This document shows, piece by piece, positions 52,569-62,230 of a stretch of 64,000 bases of DNA (positions are counted from its first letter, which is position 1; each line of letters starts with the position of its first letter). The notes under the pieces were generated by a model. The model was not told the origin of the DNA, made no database searches, and saw nothing but the letters and a program-made list of their open reading frames with translations. The stretch spans positions 558,001-622,000 of the forward strand of contig CANNCV010000002.1 of assembly GCA_947503245.1 (NCBI GenBank). The letters run 5' to 3'. This DNA is from an uncultured Sphingomonadaceae bacterium (GTDB taxonomy: Bacteria; Pseudomonadota; Alphaproteobacteria; Sphingomonadales; Sphingomonadaceae). The translations under genes were made by a program, and so were the position numbers.

Positions 52569-53003
52569 TCAGCGAAGCACGCCCGCGCGGCGCATGCGGC
52601 TGCAATAGATGAACAGCACAATCACTGAGAGCCAGATAATCGCAGTAAAGGCTTTTGCAGCCGGCGTATTGATGCTGGCTGGCATATCAGCGATGACAAA
52701 TTGATAAAATGTGGACCCCAATAGGCCAAAGATAGAAATGCCAAAGCTCCAAACGGCAAAACGGCTGCGCAGCAAAATCAATAATGAACCAGCCATTGCC
52801 CCCCACACACCCATAGCCCAAAACGCCACAGACCATGCAGGAAAGCTGTCAAAATAATCGCGCTGCTCCGAGGTAAATTCGCTTAAATAGGATTCGACCT
52901 GAAAATGCGTCATTGAGTAATCAAGTGCACCGAGGCTATTCCACAAAATCGCCAGAATACCGACGACCCAGATATGCCATGGTGTTTTCAAAGCCTGATT
53001 CAT
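52569..53003 (-). CDS. Four-helix membrane protein of unknown function
   Basis: This 144-residue protein shows four hydrophobic helices (about 10-30, 57-83, 85-105, 115-137). PWHIWVVGILAILWNSLGALDY and WGAMAGSLLILLRSRFAVW are typical of a small, widespread family of uncharacterised inner-membrane proteins. The loop after helix 1 (FTSEQRDYFDSFPAW) probably faces the periplasm. GGGGGAAGAG stands before the ATG. It converges with the glycosyltransferase gene. The function is unknown. Confidence 0.8.
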   Translation of the reverse strand: MNQALKTPWHIWVVGILAILWNSLGALDYSMTHFQVESYLSEFTSEQRDYFDSFPAWSVAFWAMGVWGAMAGSLLILLRSRFAVWSFGISIFGLLGSTFYQFVIADMPASINTPAAKAFTAIIWLSVIVLFIYCSRMRRAGVLR

Positions 53004-53113
53004 CTCTTCCCCCTAGTTCGTTTTTGCATCCCCTGTGCTACAGTCTTTATATAAAAAGATGTAGCGTCAAGGGCTGGGTTGCGAGGCGCATCAAAACAGG
53101 CCAGTAATAGCCT

Positions 53114-54451
53114 ATGGCCAGTAACCACAATCTGTTCCCGGAAGACAAGCTGTCCGTCAATGACGCAGCCGATGCCAAAACCATGGCTGGCGCGCCGCTT
53201 GCTGATCAATTGCGCCCACAGAATTTGGGGGAAATTGTCGGGCAAGACCATCTGACAGGTGCAGAGGGGGCCATTGGCCGCATGGTGGCCGCAGGCAAAT
53301 TGTCATCGATTATATTTTGGGGGCCACCGGGCACTGGCAAAACCAGCATCGCCCGTTTGCTTGCGGATGCGGTAGGCCTACGTTTCCAATCATTATCCGC
53401 TGTTTTTTCTGGCGTTGCCGATCTGAAAAAAGCCTTTGCAGAGGCTGATAAAATGGCATCTGCAGGCAAGAATAGCTTGCTGTTCGTAGATGAGATACAC
53501 CGATTTAACCGCGCGCAGCAGGATGGCTTTCTTCCCTTTGTTGAACGCGGCACCGTCGTGCTGGTCGGGGCGACAACTGAGAATCCCAGTTTTGCACTCA
53601 ACTCTGCCTTGCTGAGCCGCACACAAGTGCTGATCCTCAACAGGCTAGACCATAGCGCATTGGAGGCATTATTGACCAAGGCAGAAGCGCTTATGGGTAA
53701 CGCCTTGCCGGTTACGCAAGAGGCGCGCAATGCCCTTATCGCTTCGGCTGATGGGGATGGCCGCTTTCTGCTCAATCAGGCAGAAACATTATTCTCTGTC
53801 CAGCTTGATACACCGCTAGACCCGCCGGCACTGGCGCAATTTCTCCATCGCCGCATGGCGGTTTATGATAAATCGGGTGACGGGCATTATAATCTTATCT
53901 CTGCGCTGCATAAGGCTTTGCGCGGCTCCGATGTTCAAGCCGCCTTATACTATCTGGCGCGAATGCTGGTTGCTGGTGAAGAGCCGCTTTATGTTCTGCG
54001 CCGCATGGTGCGTTTTGCCAGCGAAGATATTGGTCTTGCCGACCCACAGGCTTTGCAGCAATGCTTGGCCGCCAAACAGGCCTTTGAGTTTCTGGGTAGC
54101 CCTGAAGGCGAGTTGGCGATCGCTCAAGCCTGTATCTATCTGGCTACTGCACCGAAATCCAACGCCGCCTATGCAGCGCAAAAGGCCGCTTGGAAATCAG
54201 CTAAAGAGACCGGGTCACTGGTTCCGCCAGCCAATATATTGAATGCACCTACCAAATTGATGAAAGATATTGGCTATGGCAAAGGCTATCAGTACGATCA
54301 TGAAAGTGATGACGGGTTTTCCGGAGACAATTATTGGCCCGAAGGAATGGACCCCGTCACATTATATCAGCCTGTCGAACGTGGTTTTGAGCGAGAAATT
54401 GCCAAACGACTGGCCTATTGGGAAAGATTGAAGAATGAGAAAAACAGCTAA
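53114..54451 (+). CDS. rarA: Replication-associated recombination protein A (MgsA/RarA)
   Basis: This AAA+ ATPase acts at stalled replication forks. LADQLRPQNLGEIVGQDHL opens the domain. Walker A GPPGTGKTS, Walker B LFVDEIHRFN, sensor 1 GATTENPSF and the C-terminal tetramer region GYGKGYQYDHE are present. The length of 445 residues is normal. The last 17 bases overlap the next gene, so expression is probably linked. No strong ribosome-binding site. Confidence 0.96.
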   Translation: MASNHNLFPEDKLSVNDAADAKTMAGAPLADQLRPQNLGEIVGQDHLTGAEGAIGRMVAAGKLSSIIFWGPPGTGKTSIARLLADAVGLRFQSLSAVFSGVADLKKAFAEADKMASAGKNSLLFVDEIHRFNRAQQDGFLPFVERGTVVLVGATTENPSFALNSALLSRTQVLILNRLDHSALEALLTKAEALMGNALPVTQEARNALIASADGDGRFLLNQAETLFSVQLDTPLDPPALAQFLHRRMAVYDKSGDGHYNLISALHKALRGSDVQAALYYLARMLVAGEEPLYVLRRMVRFASEDIGLADPQALQQCLAAKQAFEFLGSPEGELAIAQACIYLATAPKSNAAYAAQKAAWKSAKETGSLVPPANILNAPTKLMKDIGYGKGYQYDHESDDGFSGDNYWPEGMDPVTLYQPVERGFEREIAKRLAYWERLKNEKNS

Positions 54452-55826
54452 AGCCGCAATATTCACTCTGTTGCTGGCAAGCACTGCCAGCGCGCATGAC
54501 AACCATACCCATTCGCGCACCGACTTGGCTTATGCTGCAGGGTATAAGGCGCAATTTATCTGCTCAGGTCTGTTCAATGGCGGCAAATCTCTGGACGATA
54601 TTGAAAAGGATGAACTGACCGGCATTTATGACCGGATCGCGGATATTGTACCGGATTTGGAGGCGCAGATTGATTATGGCAAGCGTGAAGTGCGGGTGCG
54701 CTTTGCAGAAGATGCTCCGCCACGTATCGCATTATGGAATGATCGCACAGGCTGCACCGCCATGCCAATTGGTTTTGGCGGTATAAAAGGCTTCCCGGAA
54801 CCACAGGCGCGGGTCTTCCCGACAAAGTCATGGCCCATGGGCGATATTGGCGCAGAGGCCGCCAGCACAGATCAAAGTCCGGCAATGCAAGCTGTTGCAG
54901 CCAGTGCGTTTCGTGAGGGTGATAACCCCGCTGGCACCAATGCCTATGGCGGCAAGACCAGCGCCATATTGGTCTTGAAAGGTGAGAAGATTATTGTGGA
55001 GAGCTATAAGCCTGGCCATGGTAAACACACTGCCCAGCGCACATGGTCGATTGCAAAATCTCTAGCAGGCACCTTTGCGGGCAATCAGGTCTTGCAGGGG
55101 TTGGCAGCACCCGAAGACCCGTTGGCTCTGGAACAATTCCAATCCTTTGGTGATCCCAGAGCGGGCATCACACTGGACAATGCCATGCGCATGGCCAGCG
55201 GTCTGGTATCCGATACGGCGGGCAACCGTACTGACCCTATCTATATGGGCGGGGCATCTGTTAAGCAGCGTACAACCAGTTGGCCCATCCTGTTCCAGCC
55301 GGGAACACGCTTTCGCTACGCCAATAATGATACTTTATTGGCCGTGCAGCATTTGATGGCCAATGATGTGAATTTTGACCCTAGGGATCTTTTGGACCGG
55401 CTGGGCATGCGCCACACTTATGTAGAAACAGATTGGCAGGGCACGCCCATACTTTCCAGTCAGGTCTGGACAACATCGCGCGACTTGGCGCGGTTGGGGC
55501 TGTTATATCTCAATGACGGCATGTGGCCTTATGGTGAAGATGGTCCGCAGCGTTTATTGCCAGAGGATTGGCTGGAATATGTCAGTACGCCAAGCGGACC
55601 GCAACCCGATGGAGATGTCGGCTATGGTGCGACATTCTGGCTGATGAACAATGTCGAAGGCGTGCCAGCAGACACTATTGGTGCCTTTGGTAATCGTGGG
55701 CAATATCTCATCATCATACCGTCAATGGATATCGTCATTGTTAGGCGCGGCTATGACACGCGGACCGACCGGTTTAATTTGACCGCCTTCACTCGCGATC
55801 TGGTCGCCATAGCGAATGATGGATAA
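54435..55826 (+). CDS. Secreted serine hydrolase (class C beta-lactamase-like)
   Basis: A 463-residue exported protein (signal SASA-HD, about residue 20). The penicillin-binding fold shows Ser205-x-x-Lys208 in WSIAKSLAG and Tyr295-Ala-Asn297 in RYANNDT. GYGATFWLMNN takes the place of the KTG strand. An N-terminal region of about 150 residues before the hydrolase domain is less common. Members include esterases, D-aminopeptidases and 6-aminohexanoate-dimer hydrolase types; the substrate is not predictable. It overlaps rarA by 17 bases and the oxidoreductase by 11. Confidence 0.9.
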   Translation: MRKTAKAAIFTLLLASTASAHDNHTHSRTDLAYAAGYKAQFICSGLFNGGKSLDDIEKDELTGIYDRIADIVPDLEAQIDYGKREVRVRFAEDAPPRIALWNDRTGCTAMPIGFGGIKGFPEPQARVFPTKSWPMGDIGAEAASTDQSPAMQAVAASAFREGDNPAGTNAYGGKTSAILVLKGEKIIVESYKPGHGKHTAQRTWSIAKSLAGTFAGNQVLQGLAAPEDPLALEQFQSFGDPRAGITLDNAMRMASGLVSDTAGNRTDPIYMGGASVKQRTTSWPILFQPGTRFRYANNDTLLAVQHLMANDVNFDPRDLLDRLGMRHTYVETDWQGTPILSSQVWTTSRDLARLGLLYLNDGMWPYGEDGPQRLLPEDWLEYVSTPSGPQPDGDVGYGATFWLMNNVEGVPADTIGAFGNRGQYLIIIPSMDIVIVRRGYDTRTDRFNLTAFTRDLVAIANDG

Positions 55827-56808
55827 ATATCGCGCAGCAATCTGCACGGCGCTGACCGGACCAGACAGCATATGCATTGAAAGCAGAACAATTAAACCTC
55901 TGCGTAAAGGGCAAATAGGGATCAAAGTGCATGCTGCGGGCCTTAACTTTCCTGATGTGCTGATGACCTATGGCAAATATCAGTTCCGTCCTGAACCGCC
56001 CTTTGTGCCGGGCTTAGAAATTGCTGGCGAGATCATTGCCCTTGGCGATGATGTCACCGGCTTCTCCTTGGGCCAGAAAGTTATGGCGGGCAGCAAAGGC
56101 GGCGGTTTTGCAGAATATGCCGTTGCGGAAGCCGCGGCAGTGCGGCCATTGCCGGATAGCCTCAGCTTTGCGGAAGGCGCATGTTGGCAGACCGGCGCTA
56201 TAACCGCTTGGCATGCTCTGCACGACAAGGCGGAGCTAGCAGCAGGCGAGACTATTCTGATATTGGGAGCGAGTGGCGGCGTTGGCATGGCGGCCATGGT
56301 GCTGGCCAAATATAGAGGTGCGGGCGTGATTGCTGTTGCATCAACAGCGCAAAAGCGCAGCGCCGTGATCGCCGCTGGCGCCGATCATGTTTTGGACCCT
56401 GCTGACCTTGATCTGGCACGGCAGGTTAAAGCGCTTACCGATGGAAAGGGTGTAGATGCGGTTTTTGACCCTGTTGGCGGGGAATTGGCGCGCACTGCAA
56501 CACGGGCCATCGCATGGGGCGGGCGTTACCTTATCGTCGGTTTTGCTAGCGGAGAGATACCCAATTTTCCAGCCAATCACGCGCTGATTAAGGGCTATAG
56601 TCTGATCGGCCTGCGCGCGGGGGAAAGTGGGCGACGCGATCCCGAACTTGCACAATCCCACCGCACAGCATTGGCCGACCTTGCATCAAAGGGTGTGATG
56701 CGGCCGCATATCTCGCATCGTTTTGCGCTAGACGACACCGAAGACGCGCTCAAAATATTGGAAAATCGTCAAGCGATTGGCCGAGTGGTTATCGAGATGA
56801 CGGCTTAA
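55816..56808 (+). CDS. Quinone oxidoreductase-like MDR-family reductase
   Basis: This NADPH-dependent member of the medium-chain reductase superfamily (330 aa) lacks the zinc-ligand set of alcohol dehydrogenases. VHAAGLNFPDVLMTYGKYQ is the catalytic domain opening and TILILGASGGVGMAAMVLAK the nucleotide loop. FDPVGGELARTATRAIAWGG is typical of QOR-like proteins. It probably reduces quinones or enones. It begins within the 3' end of the serine hydrolase gene. Confidence 0.92.
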   Translation: MMDKYRAAICTALTGPDSICIESRTIKPLRKGQIGIKVHAAGLNFPDVLMTYGKYQFRPEPPFVPGLEIAGEIIALGDDVTGFSLGQKVMAGSKGGGFAEYAVAEAAAVRPLPDSLSFAEGACWQTGAITAWHALHDKAELAAGETILILGASGGVGMAAMVLAKYRGAGVIAVASTAQKRSAVIAAGADHVLDPADLDLARQVKALTDGKGVDAVFDPVGGELARTATRAIAWGGRYLIVGFASGEIPNFPANHALIKGYSLIGLRAGESGRRDPELAQSHRTALADLASKGVMRPHISHRFALDDTEDALKILENRQAIGRVVIEMTA

Positions 56809-56923
56809 TCGTCTATAATATTACGAATTTTACAAACTGTTACGCGAAATGACTTTGGCGCACTGTCTTAGCCGCATGCAATGTGTTAAGCCGGTCACAT
56901 TATTGTAAATGGGGAAAGCAAAT

Positions 56924-58156
56924 ATGGATGATTTCAATATACTGGGCTATACGCTCGATACGGATTTAATTAATATGGAATTGCTATTGGATGGAGGGAA
57001 AAAGCTTCTCTTCGCTATTGGCATTTACATAGTCACAAAAATTATCGCTTCAATCGTCAAATGGGCATTTGCCAAGATGGTTGATCGCATTTCATTGTTG
57101 CAGGTTGACACTGGCTCAGGACAAAGCGTTGGCGTGTCGCTGGGTACTATTGTCGGATTGATTGTCTGGCTTTTTGGCTGGGTAGCTATTCTTACAGTGT
57201 TGGGCTTGGAAAGCGTAACCGAACCACTTCAGGAATTGCTCGACACAGTCATGGGCTTTATTCCTAATATTGTTGGTGCTGGTGTGATCTTCTTCATCGG
57301 TTTGATCGTGGCGAAAATCGTCCGTGAACTGGTGGTGACCTTCATGCAGACCTTTAACCTCGATAAATGGGCCAATAAAGCAGGTGCCGAAGAAGTTACT
57401 GGCAATTCTGCGATCAGCTCAACCATTGGAACAGTTGTCTATGTGCTGATCATCGTACCTGTTGCGATTGCGGCATTGCAGACATTGCAAATCTCATCAA
57501 TTAGCGGCCCTGCCGTGACATTGCTGGAAACCATTTTGAGCTCTATTCCGCTCATCATTGGTGCTGCTCTGGTATTGGGCATTGCTTACTTTATCGCACG
57601 CTGGGTTGCTGATCTTCTGGAAGAAATTCTGCCAGGTCTGGGTGTTGATAAATCAGTTGGCGCATTGGGCGTATTGCCAGCCGGAACGACTGTATCTGCT
57701 CTGGTTTCACGCGTTGTCATGGTTGCCATCATGCTGTTCGCAGCTATTGCAGCGACCCGCTTGCTCAACTTCCCTGAGCTGACAGCCATTTTGGACAATG
57801 TGCTGGAACTGGGTGGACGTGTTGTCTTTGGCGGTGTTGTGATCGCAGTTGGCTTCTTCATCGCCAATATGCTGGCAAACCTAATGGGTGGACAAAACCC
57901 AATGGCAGCCACCATCGTGCGCTATGCAGCCCTGATCCTGTTCGCCTTTATGGGTCTTCAGTTCATGGGCGTTGGCGAAGAGATCGTACAAACCGCCTTC
58001 ACGGCTCTGGTTGTCGCTCTTGGTGTTGCAGGTTCTCTGGCCTTTGGTTTGGGTGGACGTGACGCAGCAGCGAAGCAATTGGAAAAGATGCAAGGTGATG
58101 CACCGGTCAAAAAACCGGCTCCTCGCAAAACAGCTGCCAAGAAAGCTGCTGACTAA
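56924..58156 (+). CDS. Mechanosensitive-channel-like membrane protein (TM-helix repeat family)
   Basis: This 410-residue protein has many membrane helices, with two related blocks of MLIAKxVxE-type packing: GVIFFIGLIVAKIVRELVVT and VVFGGVVIAVGFFIANMLAN. This fits the TM-helix repeat group of small-conductance channel-like proteins; a full MscS beta-domain is not obvious. The C-terminus ends in a short basic tail, KKPAPRKTAAKKAAD. The start at 56924 follows GGGGAAAG; ATG 56909 adds five residues. A strong terminator follows, so it is monocistronic. Confidence 0.85.
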   Translation: MDDFNILGYTLDTDLINMELLLDGGKKLLFAIGIYIVTKIIASIVKWAFAKMVDRISLLQVDTGSGQSVGVSLGTIVGLIVWLFGWVAILTVLGLESVTEPLQELLDTVMGFIPNIVGAGVIFFIGLIVAKIVRELVVTFMQTFNLDKWANKAGAEEVTGNSAISSTIGTVVYVLIIVPVAIAALQTLQISSISGPAVTLLETILSSIPLIIGAALVLGIAYFIARWVADLLEEILPGLGVDKSVGALGVLPAGTTVSALVSRVVMVAIMLFAAIAATRLLNFPELTAILDNVLELGGRVVFGGVVIAVGFFIANMLANLMGGQNPMAATIVRYAALILFAFMGLQFMGVGEEIVQTAFTALVVALGVAGSLAFGLGGRDAAAKQLEKMQGDAPVKKPAPRKTAAKKAAD

Positions 58157-58185
58157 TCATCTGATCCAGCAATAGGCTGAACATG

Positions 58186-58216
58186 AAAAGGCGGGCTGGA
58201 AACAGTCCGCCTTTTT
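58186..58216 (+). terminator. Intrinsic terminator after the MscS-like gene
   Basis: AAAAGGCGG and CTG pair with CAG and CCGCCTTTT around a GAAA tetraloop (58199-58202), followed by a T run. It lies 30 bases after the stop. Confidence 0.93.
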
Positions 58217-58241
58217 CTTTGCCTTACTCTTAGGCTTCTTC

Positions 58242-59129
58242 ATGCTATCACATGGCATGCGCAGATTTTCCAACTTTGCATGTATAGACTGGTCAGGAGC
58301 GGTCAGTGAACGGCCCAAAGGATTAGCGGTGGCAACCTGTGCGGCTGACGGGCCACCAGCGCTGATTTCACCACAACCACGTTGGTCACGCAGCGACATT
58401 GGCAAATGGCTGTCACAGCTGGCAGCGGCAAAAACAGATATATTGGTCGGCATGGACCTTAGCTTCGGCTTTCCGTTTCTTGACCAAGGTTGCTATTTCC
58501 CTGAATGGTCTGAAACTCCCAATAATGCACCGCAACTATGGCAGTTGATCGATAGCATATGCAGTGATGATCCCTATCTTGCTGCGTCATCCTTCCTTCA
58601 GCACGAACAAGGTCGCCGTCACTTTCGCCACGCAAAAGGCGATATCGGAGACCTCTTTACAGCTGGTATCGGGCGGCTACGTGTTGTTGAGCATCTTCAA
58701 CGGCAGAGCAAACAGGCCAATAGCTGGAGTTGTTTTAATCTGGTGGGCGCGGGTCAGGTTGGCAAAAGCTCATTGACCGGTATGCGCCTGCTAAACAGGC
58801 TGAGAGGGCAGATTCCTATTTGGCCATTTGACCCTGTGCCTGATAGCGGCCCGGTATTGGTAGAAATCTATACCAGCATCGCAGCGCGGGCAGCAGCCAT
58901 CCCAGCAAACCGTAGCAAAGTGCGTGACCGTGCATCATTAATCGCGGCCTTGGAAAAGCTAGGATCACCACCTCCAGCCCCGTTATCGCATTATGATGAC
59001 CATAGCACTGATGTTTTGATGACAGCAGCATGGCTGCGCAACGCCGCAGAAAACCAAGATTTTTGGCAACCTGATGCTATGGATGAGAAAATAGCTGCAA
59101 CCGAGGGCTGGACCTTTGGAATAAGATAG
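58242..59129 (+). CDS. Protein of unknown function with RNase H-like (DUF429-type) motifs
   Basis: The 295-residue protein opens with FACIDWSGAVSERPKG and has GMDLSFGFP about 55 residues later. Asp residues on adjacent strands like these resemble the RNase H-like fold of DUF429 proteins. Later PVLVEIYTS and DHSTDVLMTAAWLRNAAE fit the same fold's last strand and helix, giving D, D/E and D positions. I infer the fold only; no activity is known. ATG 58257 is an alternative start. It stands alone between a terminator and tRNA-Thr. Confidence 0.65.
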   Translation: MLSHGMRRFSNFACIDWSGAVSERPKGLAVATCAADGPPALISPQPRWSRSDIGKWLSQLAAAKTDILVGMDLSFGFPFLDQGCYFPEWSETPNNAPQLWQLIDSICSDDPYLAASSFLQHEQGRRHFRHAKGDIGDLFTAGIGRLRVVEHLQRQSKQANSWSCFNLVGAGQVGKSSLTGMRLLNRLRGQIPIWPFDPVPDSGPVLVEIYTSIAARAAAIPANRSKVRDRASLIAALEKLGSPPPAPLSHYDDHSTDVLMTAAWLRNAAENQDFWQPDAMDEKIAATEGWTFGIR

Positions 59130-59151
59130 CTATAGAGACCTCGTGATTCAG

Positions 59152-59227
59152 GCCGAATTAGCTCAGCTGGTAGAGCAACCGCCTTGTAAGCGGTAGGTCA
59201 TCCGTTCGAGTCGGATATTCGGCACCA
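59152..59227 (+). tRNA. tRNA-Thr (anticodon TGT), CCA encoded
   Basis: Acceptor arms GCCGAAT (59152-59158) and ATTCGGC (59217-59223) pair fully, with discriminator A and encoded CCA. The anticodon stem ACCGC/GCGGT encloses loop CTTGTAA with TGT at 59185-59187. TAGCTCAGCTGGTAGAGCA is the D arm and GTTCGAGTC the T arm. Confidence 0.97.
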
Positions 59228-59585
59228 CTTCTTGTTCACAGCAATTTCACTACATAGGCCCTTACGGCATTGGCGCTTCTGATCACTTATTTGCGCCTAT
59301 AAACTCTCTTTGTTCACACCCGATATTTGGGCTATGTTGCAGCCCGATATCACATCTGAAAACATTCAGATAAGCATCGGCTATATCCTCAATAAGCTAG
59401 GGTTTGCGGGGAATACAGCGTTGCAATTATATCACTTGTCTGAACAAAGACAGGCAAAACCAAACATTACAATTGTCGGAAAATTTTTCACAACTTAGAC
59501 ACTAAAGAGTTAAATCTAAAGTCGCATCAAAATATGCCGAATATACGGGCTACGTTATCCGTTAGGCATTTAGGAGAAGATATTT
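59228..59585. other. Intergenic region between tRNA-Thr and the TonB receptor
   Basis: No intact gene is evident. The region holds a possible regulator remnant (59310-59498). AGGAG at 59571-59575 is the ribosome-binding site of the receptor gene. The promoter of the receptor must lie here, but I found no convincing boxes or Fur-type palindrome. Confidence 0.6.
59310..59498 (+). pseudogene. Possible remnant of a LuxR/NarL-type HTH
   Basis: The frame reads LFTPDIWAMLQPDITSENIQ, then IGYILNKLGFAGNTALQLY. The second part resembles the recognition helix and tail of NarL-type HTH domains (ISEKTVKNHVSNILxKLG...RTQAALY). The first part could be the LTPREREVL helix, with about 15-20 residues missing between them. 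There is no proper start or sensory domain. It may be a decayed regulator of the receptor gene or a chance likeness. Confidence 0.3.
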
Positions 59586-62210
59586 ATGAGAATTGCAAAC
59601 CACTTCACCAAATCACTATTGGCTTCTTCGGTAGGCCTAGGTGCATTGTGCATGGGCGGAACCGCTTGGGCGCAGCAATCAACAGATGCGGCTCCCCAAG
59701 CCCAAGATGATGCAGATGATGGTTTCGACGATAATTTCGACGATAATGTTATTATCGTAACCGCGTCAAAGCGGGAAACAACATTGCAAGAGCTGCCGGT
59801 TTCCGTTTCTGTGACAAGCGGCGACACCATTGAGCAAGCCCAGATCCGCGACATTCTCGACTTGCAGACAGTTGCTCCATCACTGCGGGTTAGCCAGTTG
59901 CAAAGCTCTACCAACACCACATTCATTATTCGTGGCTTTGGTAACGGCGCAAACAATATCGGTGTTGAGCCATCTGTCGGTGTTTTCATCGATGGCGTAT
60001 TCCGTTCACGCTCCGCTGGTCAAATTGGTGACCTTGCCAATGTTGCTCGCGTTGAGGTTCTGCGTGGTCCACAATCGACATTGTTCGGCAAAAACGCCTC
60101 TGCTGGTGTTATCAGTGTTGTAACGCGTGAGCCGCAATTTGAATTTGGTGGTAGCGTTGAAGCAACCTATGGTAACTTCAATCAAGTGGTTTTGAAGGCC
60201 GATATTACTGGCCCGATCACTGACACTTTGGCATTTTCTGTTGATGGCGGTTACAACCGCCGTGATGGTTTCTTCGACATTGTAAACCTTGATGAAGAAA
60301 TCAATGATCGTGACCGTTTCAACGCACGTGGCCAATTGCTGTTTGAACCAAATGATGATTTGAAATTCCGCTTTATCGCTGACTATTCACGTCTCGATGA
60401 AGTTTGCTGCTTTGCTGGCAACCTTGTTGCAGGCCCGACAGTTCCGGCGCTAGCGGCAGTAAATGGTGGTCAGCCTGCTTTGGATGCAGAGAATTTGTTT
60501 GCCGGCAATGCCTTTAGCAATATCGTTCCAGAGAACGTTGTTGAGAGCTATGGCGCATCATTGCAGAGTGATTGGTCAACCGGCGCAATTAACGTAACGT
60601 CGATCACTTCCTATCGTCGTCTTGAGGCTTTTGAGCAGAACGATATTGACTTCTCTGCTGCAGATGTCGCTAATGAAATTGCTGATCAGACAATTGAAAC
60701 TTTCACCTCTGAACTTCGGATCGCATCTGACTTTGACGGTCCTTTCAACTTCCTGCTAGGTGGTTTCTACTTCGACGAAGACATTAGCGAAACCAGCCAA
60801 ATTACCACAGGTGAAGATATTCGGACATTCTTCGAATTGCTTACACCGACTGGTCCTGGCACATTTGGTGGTGTTGAAGCAGCTCTGGGCCTAACCCCTG
60901 GCAGCATCTTTACTGGTGGATTGACAGACGAATCTTTCTCATTGAGCAACAGATCATTTTCTATCTTTGGTACTGTTGATTTTGAAGTCACCGATCGCCT
61001 GACTTTGACCGCTGGTTTCAACTATACCGATGATGAAAAAGACTTTGCCATCGACATCACAGCTTTGGACGCATTGGCCAATGTCAATTTGGTGGACGCC
61101 GTCATTGTTGGTCAGTTGATCCCATTCTTAGGGGCAGATGCTACCAATCCAGCGGCTATCGCGGCATTCGCAGCTGATCCGGCAACGGCTCCTATCTTTG
61201 GCGCCATTTCCACAGCAGCTACTGACCCTGCGCAAAACCCGCTGCTTGGCTTGCAGGCGTTCCAGTTCCAGCCTCCATTTTTGAACCTGCCTAACTCTGT
61301 TGAGAATGGACGTACAAGCGATAGTGATCTGTCATATACGCTGCGTGCCAGCTATGAGGTAACGGACAATATTAATGTCTATGTAACCTATGCAACCGGC
61401 TTTAAAGCATCTTCAGTCAACCTGTCTCGGGACTCACGACCTACTGCAGCTGACTTCACTCCGGGGCCATTTGGCAGCACCATCTTGGCGCCGCCTTCCA
61501 ACATTTTGAATGCTGGTTTGGCTGTTCCTAACCTTGGTACAGGTGGCCGTATTGCTGGCCCAGAAGATGCGGAAGTCTATGAAGCTGGTCTGAAAGCCCA
61601 GTTTGATCGTGTTGGCTTTAATGTCGCCGTTTTTGAGCAGATTCTTGACGGCTTCCAAAGCAACATCTTCACCGGTACTGGCTTTGCCCTTAACAATGCG
61701 GGTGAGCAAACAACATTTGGTATCGAGTTTGACACCACCGTCAATCCCGTTGATCCATTGGTGCTGACATTGGCACTGACATATCTGGACGCCAATTTTG
61801 ACAGCTTTGTGGGTTCTCCGGTTGGTGACTTGAGCGGCGAGCAAGTGGGCGGCGTGTCGCCTATCTCACTGGCAACTTCTGCTACCTATACGCATGAATT
61901 TGGCAGCGGCGCACAGCTCATTGGCCGTGTTGACTATAGCTATGAAAGCAGTGTTGCCATCAACAATGGTTTACCGACTTTCAACGCAGCATTGGGCAAC
62001 ACAGAATTGTTCCGTCGTGAAGTGAACTTGGTCAATGGCGCCATTACATTGCGTCTGGAAAATGGCCTAGAATTCAGTGCATTTGCCCGGAACTTGCTCG
62101 ACGAGCGTTTCATCACCACAACCTTTGACGGTGTTGCGCAAGCAGGCACAGTGTCTGGCTATCCAAACGCACCGCGTACATATGGCGGTACCATCCGGTT
62201 CAAATTCTAA
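59586..62210 (+). CDS. TonB-dependent outer-membrane receptor
   Basis: This 874-residue protein has a signal peptide (WAQQ, about residue 28). A TonB box-like stretch IIVTASKRETTLQELPVSVS leads into the plug (FIRGFGNGANNIGVEPSVG, then VLRGPQSTLFGKNASAGV). The beta-barrel ends in TIRFKF with terminal Phe, as needed for outer-membrane assembly. The ligand is not readable; this subgroup in sphingomonads takes up diverse organic compounds as well as iron chelates. A poly-Asp stretch (DDADDGFDDNFDDN) precedes the box. A strong terminator follows. Regulation by iron is possible, but no Fur site is visible. Confidence 0.96.
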   Translation: MRIANHFTKSLLASSVGLGALCMGGTAWAQQSTDAAPQAQDDADDGFDDNFDDNVIIVTASKRETTLQELPVSVSVTSGDTIEQAQIRDILDLQTVAPSLRVSQLQSSTNTTFIIRGFGNGANNIGVEPSVGVFIDGVFRSRSAGQIGDLANVARVEVLRGPQSTLFGKNASAGVISVVTREPQFEFGGSVEATYGNFNQVVLKADITGPITDTLAFSVDGGYNRRDGFFDIVNLDEEINDRDRFNARGQLLFEPNDDLKFRFIADYSRLDEVCCFAGNLVAGPTVPALAAVNGGQPALDAENLFAGNAFSNIVPENVVESYGASLQSDWSTGAINVTSITSYRRLEAFEQNDIDFSAADVANEIADQTIETFTSELRIASDFDGPFNFLLGGFYFDEDISETSQITTGEDIRTFFELLTPTGPGTFGGVEAALGLTPGSIFTGGLTDESFSLSNRSFSIFGTVDFEVTDRLTLTAGFNYTDDEKDFAIDITALDALANVNLVDAVIVGQLIPFLGADATNPAAIAAFAADPATAPIFGAISTAATDPAQNPLLGLQAFQFQPPFLNLPNSVENGRTSDSDLSYTLRASYEVTDNINVYVTYATGFKASSVNLSRDSRPTAADFTPGPFGSTILAPPSNILNAGLAVPNLGTGGRIAGPEDAEVYEAGLKAQFDRVGFNVAVFEQILDGFQSNIFTGTGFALNNAGEQTTFGIEFDTTVNPVDPLVLTLALTYLDANFDSFVGSPVGDLSGEQVGGVSPISLATSATYTHEFGSGAQLIGRVDYSYESSVAINNGLPTFNAALGNTELFRREVNLVNGAITLRLENGLEFSAFARNLLDERFITTTFDGVAQAGTVSGYPNAPRTYGGTIRFKF

Positions 62211-62230
62211 TTGCTGGATTACAGATAAAG

